From Arctopsyche grandis (Eukaryota; Arthropoda; Insecta; Trichoptera; Hydropsychidae), in assembly GCF_051622035.1 (NCBI RefSeq), contig NC_135358.1:3350501-3414500 (forward strand): a stretch of 64,000 nt of DNA, given 5' to 3'. Positions 21,881-33,507 of the stretch are shown piece after piece. A program made the position numbers and the translations under genes. Within the stretch, counting starts at the first letter, position 1. The number at the start of each line of letters is the position of its first letter. Under the pieces are notes generated by a model. It was not told the origin of the DNA, made no database searches, and saw only the letters and a program-made list of their open reading frames with translations.

Positions 21881-22560
21881 AATTATATTCACAGTACATC
21901 TTATATCTATTTTAATAGCTACTGATCTACGGATCATTTTCTATTTTATAATTTTAATTTATTTTTGTTAGTAATCATATTATTATTTTATTTTATTTTT
22001 ATTTTTTTTATAGGGGATGAACGAATGAGACGACTGGCATGTTAATGCACGTGTTTATTATATGACAGCTGAAGACGGAGTGGGTAGCAGCTGTCCGAAC
22101 CCAGCCGGGTTGGTCCCCACTCGCAGGAAGGCAACCAAACTCGACCATGTCGTATAAGCGAGCCGCCACATTTTATTTTTATAAATTGAAAAATCAACAG
22201 ACAGGATGTACAGAGATAGGTATAAAAAAAACAAAAAGTAAATAAATAATATATGTAACATCCGAGTCCAATAATAGATTTTTACAAAAATGAAAAAGAT
22301 AAATATAAGGAAAACAAATTAAAAAGTAAAGAATAAAGGCATGACAAAATATGTAGTACATTGCATAATTAAACTATAGTATTAAAATATTTGGAAAAGG
22401 TTATAAGATAGAATATAAGAAGAAATTGAAATTTACAAATATAAAAAACAAATGAAAAAGGTAAATACAAAATAAACATTATTATATTATTCTAATGTTA
22501 ATGTACAGCATAATAGGAAAAAGAGCTCAAAAACCTATTCAAATACAAACTTGGAAATTG
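21880..22560. repeat. Interspersed repeat with a retroposon-like insert
   Basis: The edges (21900-21990 and 22490-22560) match 8231-8321 and 7880-7930 in reverse. Between them lies about 490 bp absent from that copy. On the minus strand this includes TGTGGCGGCTCGCTTATACG, a polyadenylation-like AATAAAC, and an A-rich end near 22000. It may be an LTR or LINE 3' fragment; I cannot classify it. Confidence 0.45.
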
Positions 22561-22710
22561 TTTTGTATATTTGAAAATGAAAATTGGGAAAAAATTCAAT
22601 TAGATATTTTCATATTGGAATCTGAATCACTTTTTTAACGACTTCCGAGCTCTATGGACAATCCAAATAAGTGTCGTAATTTCCAAAACAATTGGTACTT
22701 TTCCTGGTAA

Positions 22711-22884
22711 ATGGATTATTCCGCAAAAAGCGATCTCGCGCACGATAATCGTTTCCAAAAAATCACGAATAGGGCACTCGAGTTCTCGTTAGCACAATAT
22801 TTCAATGGAGTATTCGGGTTCCAGATATTCCGTGATCGAGATTTTATTGTCGTGCGCGAGATCGCTTTTTGCGGAATAATCATA
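22711..22884. mobile_element. Short element with ~36-bp terminal inverted repeats
   Basis: The ends ATTATTCCGCAAAAAGCGAT and ATCGCTTTTTGCGGAATAAT continue as CTCGCGCACGA and TCGTGCGCGAG. It is 174 bp long with no coding content. Target duplication unclear. Confidence 0.6.
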
Positions 22885-22929
22885 CAACCGCTTTTCGTAA
22901 AGTCGAGTATGCTAGACATAGGTCGTAGT

Positions 22930-23290
22930 AGGCGAACTTGGGTGCAAATGGAGCGAAGAAGAAGAAGAGCAGCAAAAGTTTGTGTGGCTGTCCGCGGGGG
23001 AAAGGGTGAGGGGGACGAGAGCAGAGCTAGTGAAGGACGAGAGAGCGAGAGCAGCTGTGGGTGGGCGAGTCTGACCCTTGTGGCCACGGCCGTTGGGGCG
23101 TAGTTGGCGTGTTCGCCTCTCCGACACTCTCGAGACAGGGCTGCGCCCCCGATGCTGCAGCGGCGCCCCCGTCCCTGTCGCATTCCTGCCGCTGGCCCGC
23201 GGCGGCCGCTCTCCAACTTTCTAAAACTTGTTTTGCGACAACGACAACGACAACGACAACACCCGCATACACCATTCCTTAGGTTCGTCG
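22930..23290. promoter_or_regulatory. GC-rich, CpG-rich segment, candidate loco promoter or 5'-UTR region
   Basis: This is the only long G+C-rich, CpG-rich stretch in the window. It has GAGA-type runs (GAGAGCGAGAGCAG), GCCGCTGGCCCGCGGCGGCC and a (ACAACG)n run near 23240. It lies between the divergent BTB gene and the first loco coding exon. Open frames cross it on both strands, as expected by chance at high G+C, and none shows a domain. I read it as promoter or 5'-UTR DNA, most likely for the long loco transcript. Confidence 0.45.
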
Positions 23291-23953
23291 CTATTCACCT
23301 CTTTCATTCCATTCCATTCCATTCCACCGAATCATCACAGAGGAATTCTCTCACCTTTCAAACAAACTACACTGTCAATTTGACTCGTAAACTTTCGCCA
23401 CATCGATCTCGAGCGAAACTTTGTCTCGGAATGTTTCTATTATAATTTGTGCATTCGTGTAGAAATATCGTTTGCTTGTGTACTTGCGACACTGATGATT
23501 TATTTAAACGCACTTATTGCCTTAGTTTATTAACACATAGTCTAAAAATAAAACAACGAATTCACTGAAGTACTTGTCAACAATTCTGGTAAATATGTAC
23601 GTACTGTCAACTGTTTACGAAACGTATTTTTTGATCATTTCCAAGTAGTATGTGTATAATTTCTATGCAAAACACTTAATGATAATTCTGGGTAATACTA
23701 GATAAGATTTATTGAAAATTGATTGTAGATAATAATTTCTCTGTAAATATTTTATTATCGATATCATTATGTTTACAAACAAGTCGAATTTCTTAGACGT
23801 TTTGACCAGTTGTTTTTCCGAAAATGTTTTATGTACTCATATTCTAAATTTAATTACAATTACATATTTATCAATATATAAAACTTTTTAATGCTTGTTT
23901 TTTTTTTTGTGTTTTGAATAAAGTAAAGAAATTTGTATATTATTTATTTGTAC

Positions 23954-25026
23954 AAAACCCATTTAAGTAAACATATAATATAAAAATTAACAATAAAAGA
24001 AAACAATATCAATAGAAAAAGTAGTGAAAAATAATAATATGCGGTTTCATCATACGACATACTTACATATATGACAAAAAATGTAGAACATACAAATGAA
24101 ATAAAATACATAGTGAAATCATAATATTATGGAAAAACAATATTTTTAATGGATCTTATAAACCGACTAAAAGTTATACTAAATATGTCGATGTCTGTCT
24201 GATCAGCTATTAACATTAACAAAAATCCATTTAAGTAAACATATAATATAAAAATTAACAATAAAAGAAAACAATATCAGTAGAAAAAGTAGTGAAAAAT
24301 AATAATATACGGTTTCATCATATGACATACTTATATGACAAAAAATGTAGAACATATAAATGAAAAAAAAGATAGTATAATCATAATTTTAATGGAAAAA
24401 CAATATTTTTAATGGATCTTGTAAACCGACTAAAAGTTATACTAAATATGTCGATGTCTGTCTGATCAGCTATTAACATTAACAAAAACCCATTTAAGTA
24501 AATCATATAATATAAATCGTATAATATAAAAATTAACAATAAAAGAAAACAATATCAATAGAAAAAGTAGTGAAAAATAATAATATGCGGTTTCATTATA
24601 TGACATACTTATATGACAAAAAACATAGATCATATAAATGAAAAAAAATACACAGTAAAATCATAATACTGTTACGTACACCGCCGAGTAAGTGCAATCG
24701 GATTAGGCCAAGTAGTATCCCAGAGACTGTGTGACCGTTATAATTGGTTTCAAGGATTATCTCTAGACTAAGTGCAAGTAGGCTAAACAATGGCCACCGA
24801 ATTGGCTCAGAAGTGACCGATACCGTGGGACTGAGTGTCGTGGGAATACATATCCGGGTACATGCCTAAAGAATAGGGAAGTACCCTTTGGCCTTTTACT
24901 TGGATCCTCCACCCACCGCTACGCAACAATATTATGAAAAAACAATATTTTTAATGAATCTTATAAACTGACTAAAGGTTATACTAAATATGTTGATGTC
25001 CATCTGATCAGCTATTAACATTAACA
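23954..25026 (+). repeat. Three tandem copies of a ~265-bp unit
   Basis: Units start near 23954, 24221 and 24484. Each runs from CCATTTAAGTAAA through AACAATATCAATAGAAAAAG and TATGTCGATGTCTGTCTGAT to CAGCTATTAACATTAAC. The third is interrupted by a solo LTR (24670-24928) and ends about 20 bp before the loco splice acceptor. Confidence 0.85.
24670..24928 (+). mobile_element. Solo LTR (Ty3/gypsy-like), copy 1
   Basis: It starts TGTTACGTACACCGCC and ends CCACCGCTACGCAACA, with TG...CA termini. The flanks are ATAC and ATAT, a near-perfect 4-bp duplication. The uninterrupted sequence (AATCATAATATTATGG) is visible in the first tandem unit at about 24118. The 3' part (GGATCCTCCACCCACC) is shared with the LTR at 33508-33800. 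Confidence 0.8.
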
Positions 25027-25048
25027 TGTTTTACATTTCAAATTTCAG

Positions 25049-25758
25049 ATAATTCAAAATGCATCCGCACAGAAGACGGAAAAAAAGACCCAACTATGGA
25101 GTCAGAACAGTCGAAATCAGCAGAGGTCAAAACGGCTTCGGCTTCACAATATCAGGGCAGCAACCTTGCATACTATCCTGCATTGTGGCCGATTCACCTG
25201 CCGACGCTGCTGGATTACGAGCTGGTGATTTTCTGATATCGGTCAACGGCCTCAACGTCTCCAAGCTTCCGCACGATGCTGTAGTACAACTGATTGGAAA
25301 CTCCGTTGGAATTATAAAAATGGCCATAGCCGAGAACTATTTTTCAGACAGCTCCGACGACGACATTATCAACAACAGATCGGCTTACGGCAACCGGAGA
25401 CCCAAATATACCCACGGAAACAAATCTCGAATGCATCGAATGGGACGAATCTCGAATTATACTCAAAATGCGATTAAAACGGCCAACAATATCATAATCG
25501 ATCATGAAAACATGAACAGGGAGTTTAAATCGACCATGAATGGAAATACGTCAAAGGACGAAATGTCTGCAAAATCGAATCTACCGTCGTCGTCTCATTG
25601 CGTAATTTTAAATACTAGCATTAGCAACACTAATGATATTAATAATGTAAGTGCCATGGTGAATCCGGGCATCGAACAAGTTCGGGCCATTAAAGTCATT
25701 AGAGATTTAAAAACTGGTGCCATGTTCGAAGAACCTAGCGGAAATCAAGTAGATTTAG
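25049..25758 (+). CDS. loco: Loco (RGS12-type regulator of G-protein signalling), PDZ exon
   Basis: The coding region starts at ATG 25059, ten bases after acceptor AAATTTCAG. It opens MHPHRRRKKRPNYGVRTVEI, and a PDZ domain spans about residues 15-94. Visible are the GFGF carboxylate-binding loop (26-29), GLRAGDFLISVNG, and LPHDAVVQLIG, with His72 at the start of helix B as in class I PDZ domains. It is followed by SDSSDDD and a Ser/Asn-rich region. PDZ-PTB-RGS-RBD-GoLoco is the RGS12 order, and Loco is its insect homologue. Loco acts on G-alpha-i at the cell cortex in asymmetric division, glia and the blood-brain barrier. The donor is GATTTAG|GTACAG, phase 1. Confidence 0.95.
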
Positions 25759-25837
25759 GTACAGTATATATTTTAAAATATATTTTGTTACATACTTAAG
25801 TATATGAAGGCAATTTGATTTTATTTTTGTTTTTCAG

Positions 25838-28278
25838 ATATTAAAATACCCATTCAAAGCTCGACTAAAATACCAAGCGATATTAACAACAAAGAAGACA
25901 TTCATAGACCGACAAATGTTACTGAAAGTAAATTAGAACCGTTGTCTAAAATTATGGAAAAGCAGTCTCCTTTAGAATGCCGTGCAATTGTCGGATATCT
26001 CGGTACCATTGAAATGCCAAAACAGATAGCTACGAGTTCAAAATTACAAACCGTTCGTAGTTGCATCCGAAAAATGAGACAAGAAAAAAGAAATCCCATC
26101 ACTGTTTTGATGACAATTTTACCGTCGCGCATGACGCTTCGGAACGGTTCCGGAGAACTATTAGCCGAGTATCCCGCTAAAAGAATCAACTATGTCAGTT
26201 GCAGTTCCGAAAGCGATTATAGATTCTTCGGGCTGGTCACCAGTGCGAGTTACCCGATCGAATTCGGCGAATACGACGGATCTAGAAAACAAAACGACGG
26301 CTTCCAGGGTAACTCTCAGAACGATTGCGATATAGCCATTTCGAACAGCTGTCACGTGTTCATGATCGACACGCAAATAGTGGAGCATCAAATGCATGCG
26401 AAGAAAGCGGAGACATTCAAAATCAACTGCACCGTAGATCCCGTCACCGGCGTGTGCTTAGAGTTTCCCAACAATTCCGAGTACATTGTAAATATCATTA
26501 GAATCATGTACTCGTTGAAACCGCCCAACGGTTTTTCCGGAAAATGTAACATTGAAAATATTTCTAGGCTTTCGAATTTAGATCGGCATTCGAGAAGTCC
26601 GAGGAATTCCAACTTTGTGAGGAAAATCAACCGGCCGAAATTGTTTCACGATTTTAAAATGACCAACAGAATCAATAACGCAAATCTGAACATTCACAAC
26701 GAATGTAACGAATATCAAAATCCTCCAATTCCAGCGGAAGTATTAAACAGACAGGAATCTGACGCAGGACAACCGGTGGTCAACGGAGTAGTGGCCAACT
26801 CCCCACAGCCGAGTAACCACAGCGAAATCACAACAACTTCAAGTAATAGCGATTCTGGAATCGGATTCCACAACGATTGCCAAAACATTTCCGATAGAAT
26901 TTTAGTCGTCGACTTTCCAAATCCTGTACAGAATAATTTCAACATAAACGCACCGTATGCAGGTTCGGTTTTCAACGCGAGGGAAGGCAAAATATTACCG
27001 TTGCGTGAAGGTAGTCGACCTGCAGGAGTCGTCGGATTAGATGTCGATATGGACAGGCAATTTCTATCCAACACGACACCCGTCGTAGAAGGCTTCGGCG
27101 GACAGGGTAGACCCCTCAATCACATGGATCCAATTCTATTGGGTAACATTCCCAGTCAGATGACGACTCCGAACATATACCTGGCCAAAAGCTCAGTCGG
27201 TGAGTCTTCGGAAATGCACAAATCAGACAGTGCTTCAATGAAAAATTCAATATCTTATTCATACTCGGTAACCGGTGATGAAAAGCATCCGAAGAATAAA
27301 CTAACTGTGAGAGCGATGCCTGATATTTACAAACAAAATCAAGTGAACAAGTCGGACGTTTGTAAACTGACTGTAAAAGGTCAAGAGTTTCTACGGAACA
27401 ATAATGAATGTGTCGAAGAATCTCCACATTACGATCCGGTGTATTCAGACGGGCCGACCTGCTTCGAAGAGCATCATTATGAAATCATCTACCCGGATGA
27501 GAACAATATGCTCAACGAGAACATATCCAATGCTAAGAGATGCTATAATAAAAAGAAAGATAAGTACAATTGGATTGAAAACTCTCAAATGAACGGAAAT
27601 CACATAGCTTATTATTCCGAAAGAGCTGTAGATGTGCCTCGAGGGAAATCGGATTATTTAGATAATTCGGCGACGAAAAAGTTATCGTATCCCAGTTGTT
27701 CGTACGATAACATGAGCGTCACGTCATCGAAGAGTCACGAAATGAACGAGAAGAAGAGCAAAAATATGTCTATCGACAACATATCAATGTACAGCTCTAA
27801 GAGCCACGACGAAATAATTACGAATTCTTCAAAATTAAAAACGAAATCTCGCAAGTTGCAAACGTCCGTCGACGATATACTCATCTTCGGCTTGAAGAAG
27901 TCCAAAATCAAAGATACGTCGCACGTTCAAGCGAAGTGCACCGACGGAGACAGTCACTTGTTCGTGCATCCGGCTAGTATCGTCAAAATGAAGAGCAAAA
28001 AGGCGAAGAGGCCGTCTATGTTCGCCAACAAGCATAAGACTTTAGACGGTGACGAGTCGAAACATTTGTCGCAGAAGGCGTCGTCGAAAACGTGCTCCAA
28101 AGAGGCTTTCCTCGATCGCAAACTTAGCCCGAAGGTGTTCGATGCCCCGCGTCCCAGTGCCAGCGTAGAAGATATCTGCAAGTCGAGGTATGATCGTTCC
28201 AAGGGATCTTGGGGACACCTCGAAGGGACCGCCAGCGAACCTGATCTGCGAGAGTGCCATACTAAAGACTATTTCATG
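25838..28278 (+). CDS. loco: Loco, PTB exon and long linker
   Basis: This large exon supplies residues 234-1047. A PTB domain lies at about 280-460: CRAIVGYLGTIEMP opens strand 1, TVRSCIRKMR helix 1, and YIVNIIRIMYSL the C-terminal helix. An Asn/Ser-rich linker follows, with repeated SSKSHE/SYSV-like stretches and ending TASEPDLRECHTKDYFM. SEPDLR is a motif just ahead of the RGS domain in Loco. Acceptor TTTTTCAG|AT completes an Asp codon. Donor TTCATG|GTGAGT is strong and leaves phase 0. With the first exon the frame is open for 1047 codons. RGS, RBD and GoLoco domains are not in this window, so the protein is 3'-partial here. Confidence 0.95.
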
Positions 28279-28425
28279 GTGAGTAATATATTTTACTTAA
28301 TGCTGCCATTTATATAGATGTGTGTTAAGTTTTGATACAACTGATCTTGTCTTTCCTCGATAACATTTTTTTCTCCAGACACAATCTGAGCTTTCGAGTA
28401 GTTTATTGGCAATTCAAATATCATT

Positions 28426-28949
28426 TTAACCGTTTGCCCGCGGCCGTCTTCTATGGAAGCTTTGGGCGACAAGTCTGTAGCACGGCTGTCTTCCATAGAA
28501 TTTCTGAACTTTGCACGGGATTTGCACGAACCTTATGTGCGCCTATTTCAACTGTTTTAAGGTTCAAAATTGGTTGAATATATTACTGAGAGTTGAATGC
28601 CATCTATTCAATTTGCTTAAAATGAATATATACCAGTCAAAATTAGTTTTTTGTGCAATCATACTGAAACCTCGTTTATTTGACGTCACGTCTGTTGAAC
28701 AATGGCTATACGATACGTCTCAATTGTATGAAGAATGATTATTTGACAATTAAGCCAAAACTACGAGATGTATTATGTATTTTATTGTTTAAAATAATAC
28801 TTTATGTGTTAATTAACATATCTGGTTACTTGAGTAAATATTAAAATCTGTATTTAAGGTCGAAAACTCGATTGCCAAATTCGCGAAAAAGGTGTCGCGG
28901 CGCGTACAGGGCTTGTTCGCTATATTTATTGCCGCAGGCAAAGGGTTAA
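28426..28949. mobile_element. TTAA-flanked MITE, family T
   Basis: The left end is TTAACCGTTTGCCCGCGG and the right end CCGCAGGCAAAGGGTTAA. It contains paired ATGGAAG and CTTCCAT segments. A truncated copy sits in the GST intron (2433-2566). The TTTGCCCGCG end resembles family S. It lies 150 bp into the loco intron. Confidence 0.8.
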
Positions 28950-29439
28950 ACATATGTACGTATTGGAGGGAATTTATTGTTCTCATGTTATATGTATCTC
29001 ATGGATGATTGGTGAAAGAATTTGCATCTACATATGTAGTACTAAAGGTGTTATTTGAATTTTTCATGCTATATTATTGTGAGGAATATTGAATTTTTAA
29101 GAAATTCAGATATTCTCGCAAATCCATAAATGTGAAAAATACAAACTAATCAAAAAAAGACTTATCTTAACACTTGAGATGCCACTCAAGGTAATTCATA
29201 GATTATCAAGGACGTTATCGGCGACATTGGAAGATCAAAAATAAAATTGTTATCTGAATGGTTAAGCCACAGTTTCAAGTATGTTTGCTTAAAATGATAT
29301 ATGGTCAATCGAACCCAAAAAATTTTATCAGAGTCGGTTAAATATAAAATTATACAGCCAATTCAATATAACATTTTTTTTTTTAACTTCATGCACATTT
29401 CAAAAATCTAAATTTATCAAATATACTTTTAATATATTA
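28950..29439 (+). other. Loco intron, no clear feature
   Basis: AT-rich intron with no exon recognised. Confidence 0.4.
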
Positions 29440-29757
29440 TATTGATATTTAGATAATTAATTATTAAGTATTTTAAATGGTTTGGTTTGTATTTTTCACA
29501 ATAAAAAATCAAAATCAACAGAAAAACATCCGACTGTTGATTCCAATATGTCACAGCGATAATAGATTTTGAGCTAAGGACTATAAAAGCCAAAAATCTG
29601 TAAAGACTGCGCATTTTTTTTAACGCTCACATCTCCATATACGAAAAATAACCAATGAAAATCATTGTCATATTCGAATTCAGTGGGTCAAACTTAGTTA
29701 AAGTTGATTAGTCTCCGCTCCAGTAAGTAAAAAACGTTATTTTTTTGTTGCTCAGTG
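29440..29757. mobile_element. Half of a long inverted-repeat element, copy 3
   Basis: It matches the right halves of 5609-6690 and 9955-10894 (TTCGAATTCAGTGGGTCAAA, GATTAGTCTCCGCTC) and ends GTTGCTCAGTG. The left half is missing. Confidence 0.65.
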
Positions 29758-29799
29758 TTATGAAAGAAAAAGCATGCGCTGCACATAATTTTATTTTAT

Positions 29800-30240
29800 A
29801 CTATTTAGAATATGTAGATGAGGTTTTGTGATCATGCGAAAATTCGAACTCGAGATTTTGACTGATTCGAACTGATCAGTCACTGATCACGTTTTCACGT
29901 GATCTACAAAAAATGTGTTTGTGTCTGTGTATATTGGGGATGTTTTGAACACCGTTAGTCCCATCGGACTGAAACTTAGTGTCAGTTACTGAAATTGTTA
30001 TTGATACGACGTAAATTTTTTTCAAATTTTTAAATTGGCCGGAAATGGTACCTCTCCTTATAGGTGTTTTTTTTTGGTAATGGTACGGAAATGGTACCTC
30101 TCCTATTTTTTAAGTTTTTGAACTCAATTATCTCCCAAACTGCTAAAGAAATCAGACTGAAATTTTTACATTATTTATGTACTTTTACATGTAATAGTTT
30201 TTTTTTTCCAATTTATGTACATGCAGCTATCTTTCCTCCT
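29800..30240 (+). repeat. Interspersed repeat, reverse copy at 41.63-41.9 kb
   Basis: Shared landmarks are TTCGAACTCGAGATTTTGAC, GAAAATTCGAACTCG and GGAAATGGTACCTCTCCTT. It looks like the 3' region of an unclassified retroposon. Confidence 0.5.
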
Positions 30241-30316
30241 CGGGACATTCGGCGCATTTCTTCTTCCCTTTCTTATCCCCTAGCTTGTGGGTGAAATGCC
30301 CATTGGCAATTCACTC

Positions 30317-30856
30317 TCTGTTACTGGTCCAAGGGATCACCTCTCTTGAGTCTTTTTATTGGCTTGTTATCTAATAACTCCCTGGCCAGACTGTTGGGGT
30401 GGTTCCTAAGCCTTTCTTTATATTTTGAGACCGCAGAGCTTGACTCTTCGATGACCGTTGCCGTCCTCGTATCTGAGTGGATTATGTCGTTCGGGACAAA
30501 CCAGGAGGCGTCCAGTGTAATTCTCAAGATTTTGTTCTGGAACCTTTGGATTATTTCGACGTTCGTTTTATTCGCTGACCCCCATAGCTGTATGCCGTAC
30601 ATCCATATTGGTTTGAGGATGGCCTTATAAACCAAAAGTTCGTTCTCCATGGTCAGTTTTGAACTCCTTCCAATTAGCCAGTAGTGTTGCCGGAGTTTAG
30701 CTGCTTCCTTTTTGTCCAGATGTGCTTCCTCCAGGTCAACCTGCGGTCCAGGTATCTTGCCTTCTCTGCCTGCGTGCGGGATCACTGCATTGTTCAGCTT
30801 TATTGGAGGACAAGTCTCCCTCCTCATTGTGAAGGTTACATGGACAGACTTTTGTA
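30317..30856 (-). pseudogene. Jockey-type LINE reverse transcriptase, C-terminal fragment
   Basis: On the minus strand it encodes the end of a non-LTR retrotransposon ORF2: KLTMENELLVYKAILKPIWM, then YGIQLWGSANKTNVEIIQRF, and a closing KRGDPLDQ. The YKAILKPIWxYGIQLWG block is diagnostic of the Jockey clade. Upstream, the text between MRRETCPP and KLRQHYWLIG fits the family only with frame changes, so it is decayed. The 5' part, with the catalytic FADD box, is gone. It is inserted in the loco intron in the opposite orientation. Confidence 0.8.
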
Positions 30857-31179
30857 TGTAATAGTAACTATAAATTTTGTACCCTAATATTTTTTAAATA
30901 TCCTTACCTCAACCGGAAATAGTACTTTTACTCTACTTATATTCCTCAAATACATACATAGATTAAGTCATGGGATGGTTACATCCGAATTTTATTCCGC
31001 TTCCTTTAAGATTTCATTCAAAAGTACATATAGGCAATTCCCACTCTTATTCTTTTCATGGGTTGGTGGCCACAGCAAAATGGTCTAGTGGCCACACTTG
31101 AGAACCACTTAATATTTATCGACTATCATATATTATATATTATATTTCAAAGAAATTAAGTAAAATTATTTATCTAATA

Positions 31180-31385
31180 TATATGTAATTTCGAAAGAGA
31201 CTTTGTATGTATGTATGTTTGTTTGGTTCGTAAAATCCGTGACGTTCAATTTAATCAAAAAAAAATGAATATTCAAATAAATAAAACTAGTCAAATAAAT
31301 TTAATAACATGTTTTCTATTAGATTGGCCATGTTTAAGTGGTTTATATTACAAATACCGAGCGCAGCCAGGTAAAAATACTCGTA
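31180..31385 (-). repeat. CCCGGCTTCGCTCGG repeat, copy 1 (reverse, diverged)
   Basis: The reverse complement reads ACCTGGCTGCGCTCGGTATT, then TAAACCACTTAAACATGG and an A/T-rich end. Same order as the copies at 34371, 36953 and 38930. Confidence 0.6.
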
Positions 31386-32220
31386 TATAATAAAATACCT
31401 ATAACGAAAAAAAAGCACTTGAAAATATTATCAAACATTCGTCAATAACGCAATCGAAAATTTCTTCGAAATTTACCATCTTATCGAATAAATGTTCCAA
31501 AACAGATCAATTATTATTTATCTTATCGAATTTTTATTTTTGCAACATCACCAATCATTTCATATATAATATATCAAATCGACACACATGTAACTAACCG
31601 GCCAACATTCACCCACAGTTGCGCCGACGGTACTCGAAAGTGAAATTGGTTTTTTCCTCTACACCACACAATAATAACATTGCATGTTAATCAAATTGTG
31701 ATACGCTTCGGCGTTGATTATTACACTGTCTATTAAAACAGACCACAGTGTCGAGTAGATAGCCGAGAAGGATGCATTGTATTCGTCTAAACCGTGTGCA
31801 TTGCATCTGCAGTGAAAAGTTGCACTAAAATAGAACCCGTTCTCGATACATACCTGAAGACTTTATATGTGCGCGGCTTAATTTGTGATTGTTCGTCTTG
31901 ATTGGGTCCCATTTGTATTCAGGTTCTGTGCTCTGGGCAATTGTCGAATGTCACCGTCGATTCGGTTGTTATATCCAATTAACTCTAATAAAGCAATAAT
32001 TCGACCCGATGTCCGGAGGCCGACCGGCTTGCAGACGTCGGATGTCTCCTTGCCTATGAGCATCTCCGGCGGCGGGATAAGCCGTGAACTGTCACGGACA
32101 AACCGTCTCAATTAGCACGAGTAAACATATGCAATTGATATGCGTTGAAACATATGCCGTTTGAACTTAAATGAAGTGATTTTTTTTCGTCGTTGTTGTT
32201 GTAACCATTGACTGTATAAG
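31386..32220 (+). other. Loco intron upstream of a short alternative first exon
   Basis: From about 31600 the sequence is less AT-rich than its surroundings and lacks the repeats seen on either side, consistent with promoter and 5' UTR of the exon at 32221. I find no convincing TATA box or Inr/DPE pair. Confidence 0.35.
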
Positions 32221-32277
32221 ATGTCGGGAATGTTGGGATACGTCATGTGTGGATTTCACTCCATGGATAACCTGTTG
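32221..32277 (+). CDS. loco: Candidate alternative first coding exon of loco (1)
   Basis: ATG opens MSGMLGYVMCGFHSMDNLL, followed at once by a good donor, CTGTTG|GTATGT, in phase 0. The PTB exon also ends in phase 0, so this exon could join the same downstream RGS exon in frame. The resulting isoform would lack PDZ and PTB. Drosophila loco is known to use several first exons. The coding stretch is only 19 codons, so the call rests on frame, donor and position. Confidence 0.55.
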
Positions 32278-32744
32278 GTATGTACCTTTTTATTTATTAC
32301 TCTGTCGATGGTCTCGACTGTTTCAATCTAATCTGTGTTCTGTTTCTAATTCAATCTAATCTAATCTATCAATTAAGTTGGGTGTTATTTTAAACTTACG
32401 TAAGTAATGTACATAGGTGGTCTTGGAACTATAATAAAAATGGTTTTGTATTCAGATCGATTTGGAAGTTTTTCTATTAGGCGAGCGACGGTTGTAGTAT
32501 TTTCTTTTAGTATATATGGTAACACATCACACGCAACATTTTATGTTTACTGTCATTGAGGCAATTGTTTCCAATGGGTGATTCAGGCATTCTACGGTAA
32601 ATTGGTGCGAGACGTACCATCATCGGTGTAATGGAACGCTATTATTTTCAATTTTTGTAATTTATTAACCCAAAGCGCCCGGTTCCGTCCAGGAAACTGT
32701 TTATAAGTGTATTTTTGGAATTTTAACTAACCACCTTTAATTAG

Positions 32745-33021
32745 CCAGCAGCGTAGCTTGGTGGTTGAGTTAATGCTAACCAGCGAGAAGTTACCCGGTT
32801 CATTCCCGTGAGTTGACTTCGATTGAAAAGAATTTATTCCGAGTATTATCTGTAGTGCTGCTGGTCAGACTTGGATATTTGTGACTCAAAAGTCGATCGT
32901 TTCCTATCAAAGTTTGCTAATTTATCCGATTTCATTGTGGAAATGATTCCTCATCGAATTGGCAAAAACCATCCTACCCATTATGTCATCACTATTTGAA
33001 TATGATTTCAAAATTTATGAA
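32745..33021 (+). mobile_element. tRNA-derived SINE, head type I
   Basis: The head reads GTAGCTTGGTGGTTGAGTTA with box B-like CCGGTTCATTCCCGTG. Then comes the type I insert (CGATTGAAAAGAATTTATTC) and the shared body (CTGCTGGTCAGACTTGG, CGATCGTTTCCTATCA). It abuts the next SINE. Confidence 0.75.
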
Positions 33022-33290
33022 ACCAGCAGCGTGGTCTAGTGGTGAGTGTTGTATTATTTCGTGCAAGGTGTCACGGGTTCGATTCCCACTAGAGTCTCGT
33101 TGTTGGCCAGACTTGTTGGTTTGTCGAGTCGATCGTTTCTTATCAAAATTTGCCAATTTTTCTGCTTTTCCTATCCAATTTTCCATTGCAAACCTTGAAT
33201 TATTGTTATATCTCAGGTTTCGCCAGATTTCTCTCCATAGATGTCTCTGTGGATGATTATTGAATGTTAAAATTCATATTGTTACATGAA
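33022..33290 (+). mobile_element. tRNA-derived SINE, head type II
   Basis: Head GCGTGGTCTAGTGGTGAGTG, box B GGTTCGATTCCCACT, shared body (GTCGATCGTTTCTTATCA, TTTGCCAATTT), and the 3' motif CCATAGATGTCTCTGTG. Confidence 0.78.
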
Positions 33291-33507
33291 AAATGTTATT
33301 GATCGTATTGTTTACGATGTTTGTAATGTCTGACCATAGATGTCAGATGTTGTTTCGATTTACACGTGTTATATGTATGTAATAATTATATATTTAATAT
33401 ATAATTTCTCGAGTCTTAATTTGTTTAGCACACTCGCCGCGTTGGAGCAATCTGTTCGGCGAGTGTGGATGATTAATTGAAATAAAATATATGTACGAGT
33501 TTAATAC

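Noticed and set aside
22711..23445. Several overlapping frames of 70-166 codons on both strands
   Set aside because: High G+C makes stop codons rare here; the products are low-complexity Arg/Ser/Pro/Ala text and one end is a terminal-inverted-repeat element.
23954..25026. CRISPR-like array
   Set aside because: Units are 265 bp, contiguous and without spacers, in a eukaryotic intron; it is a plain tandem duplication.
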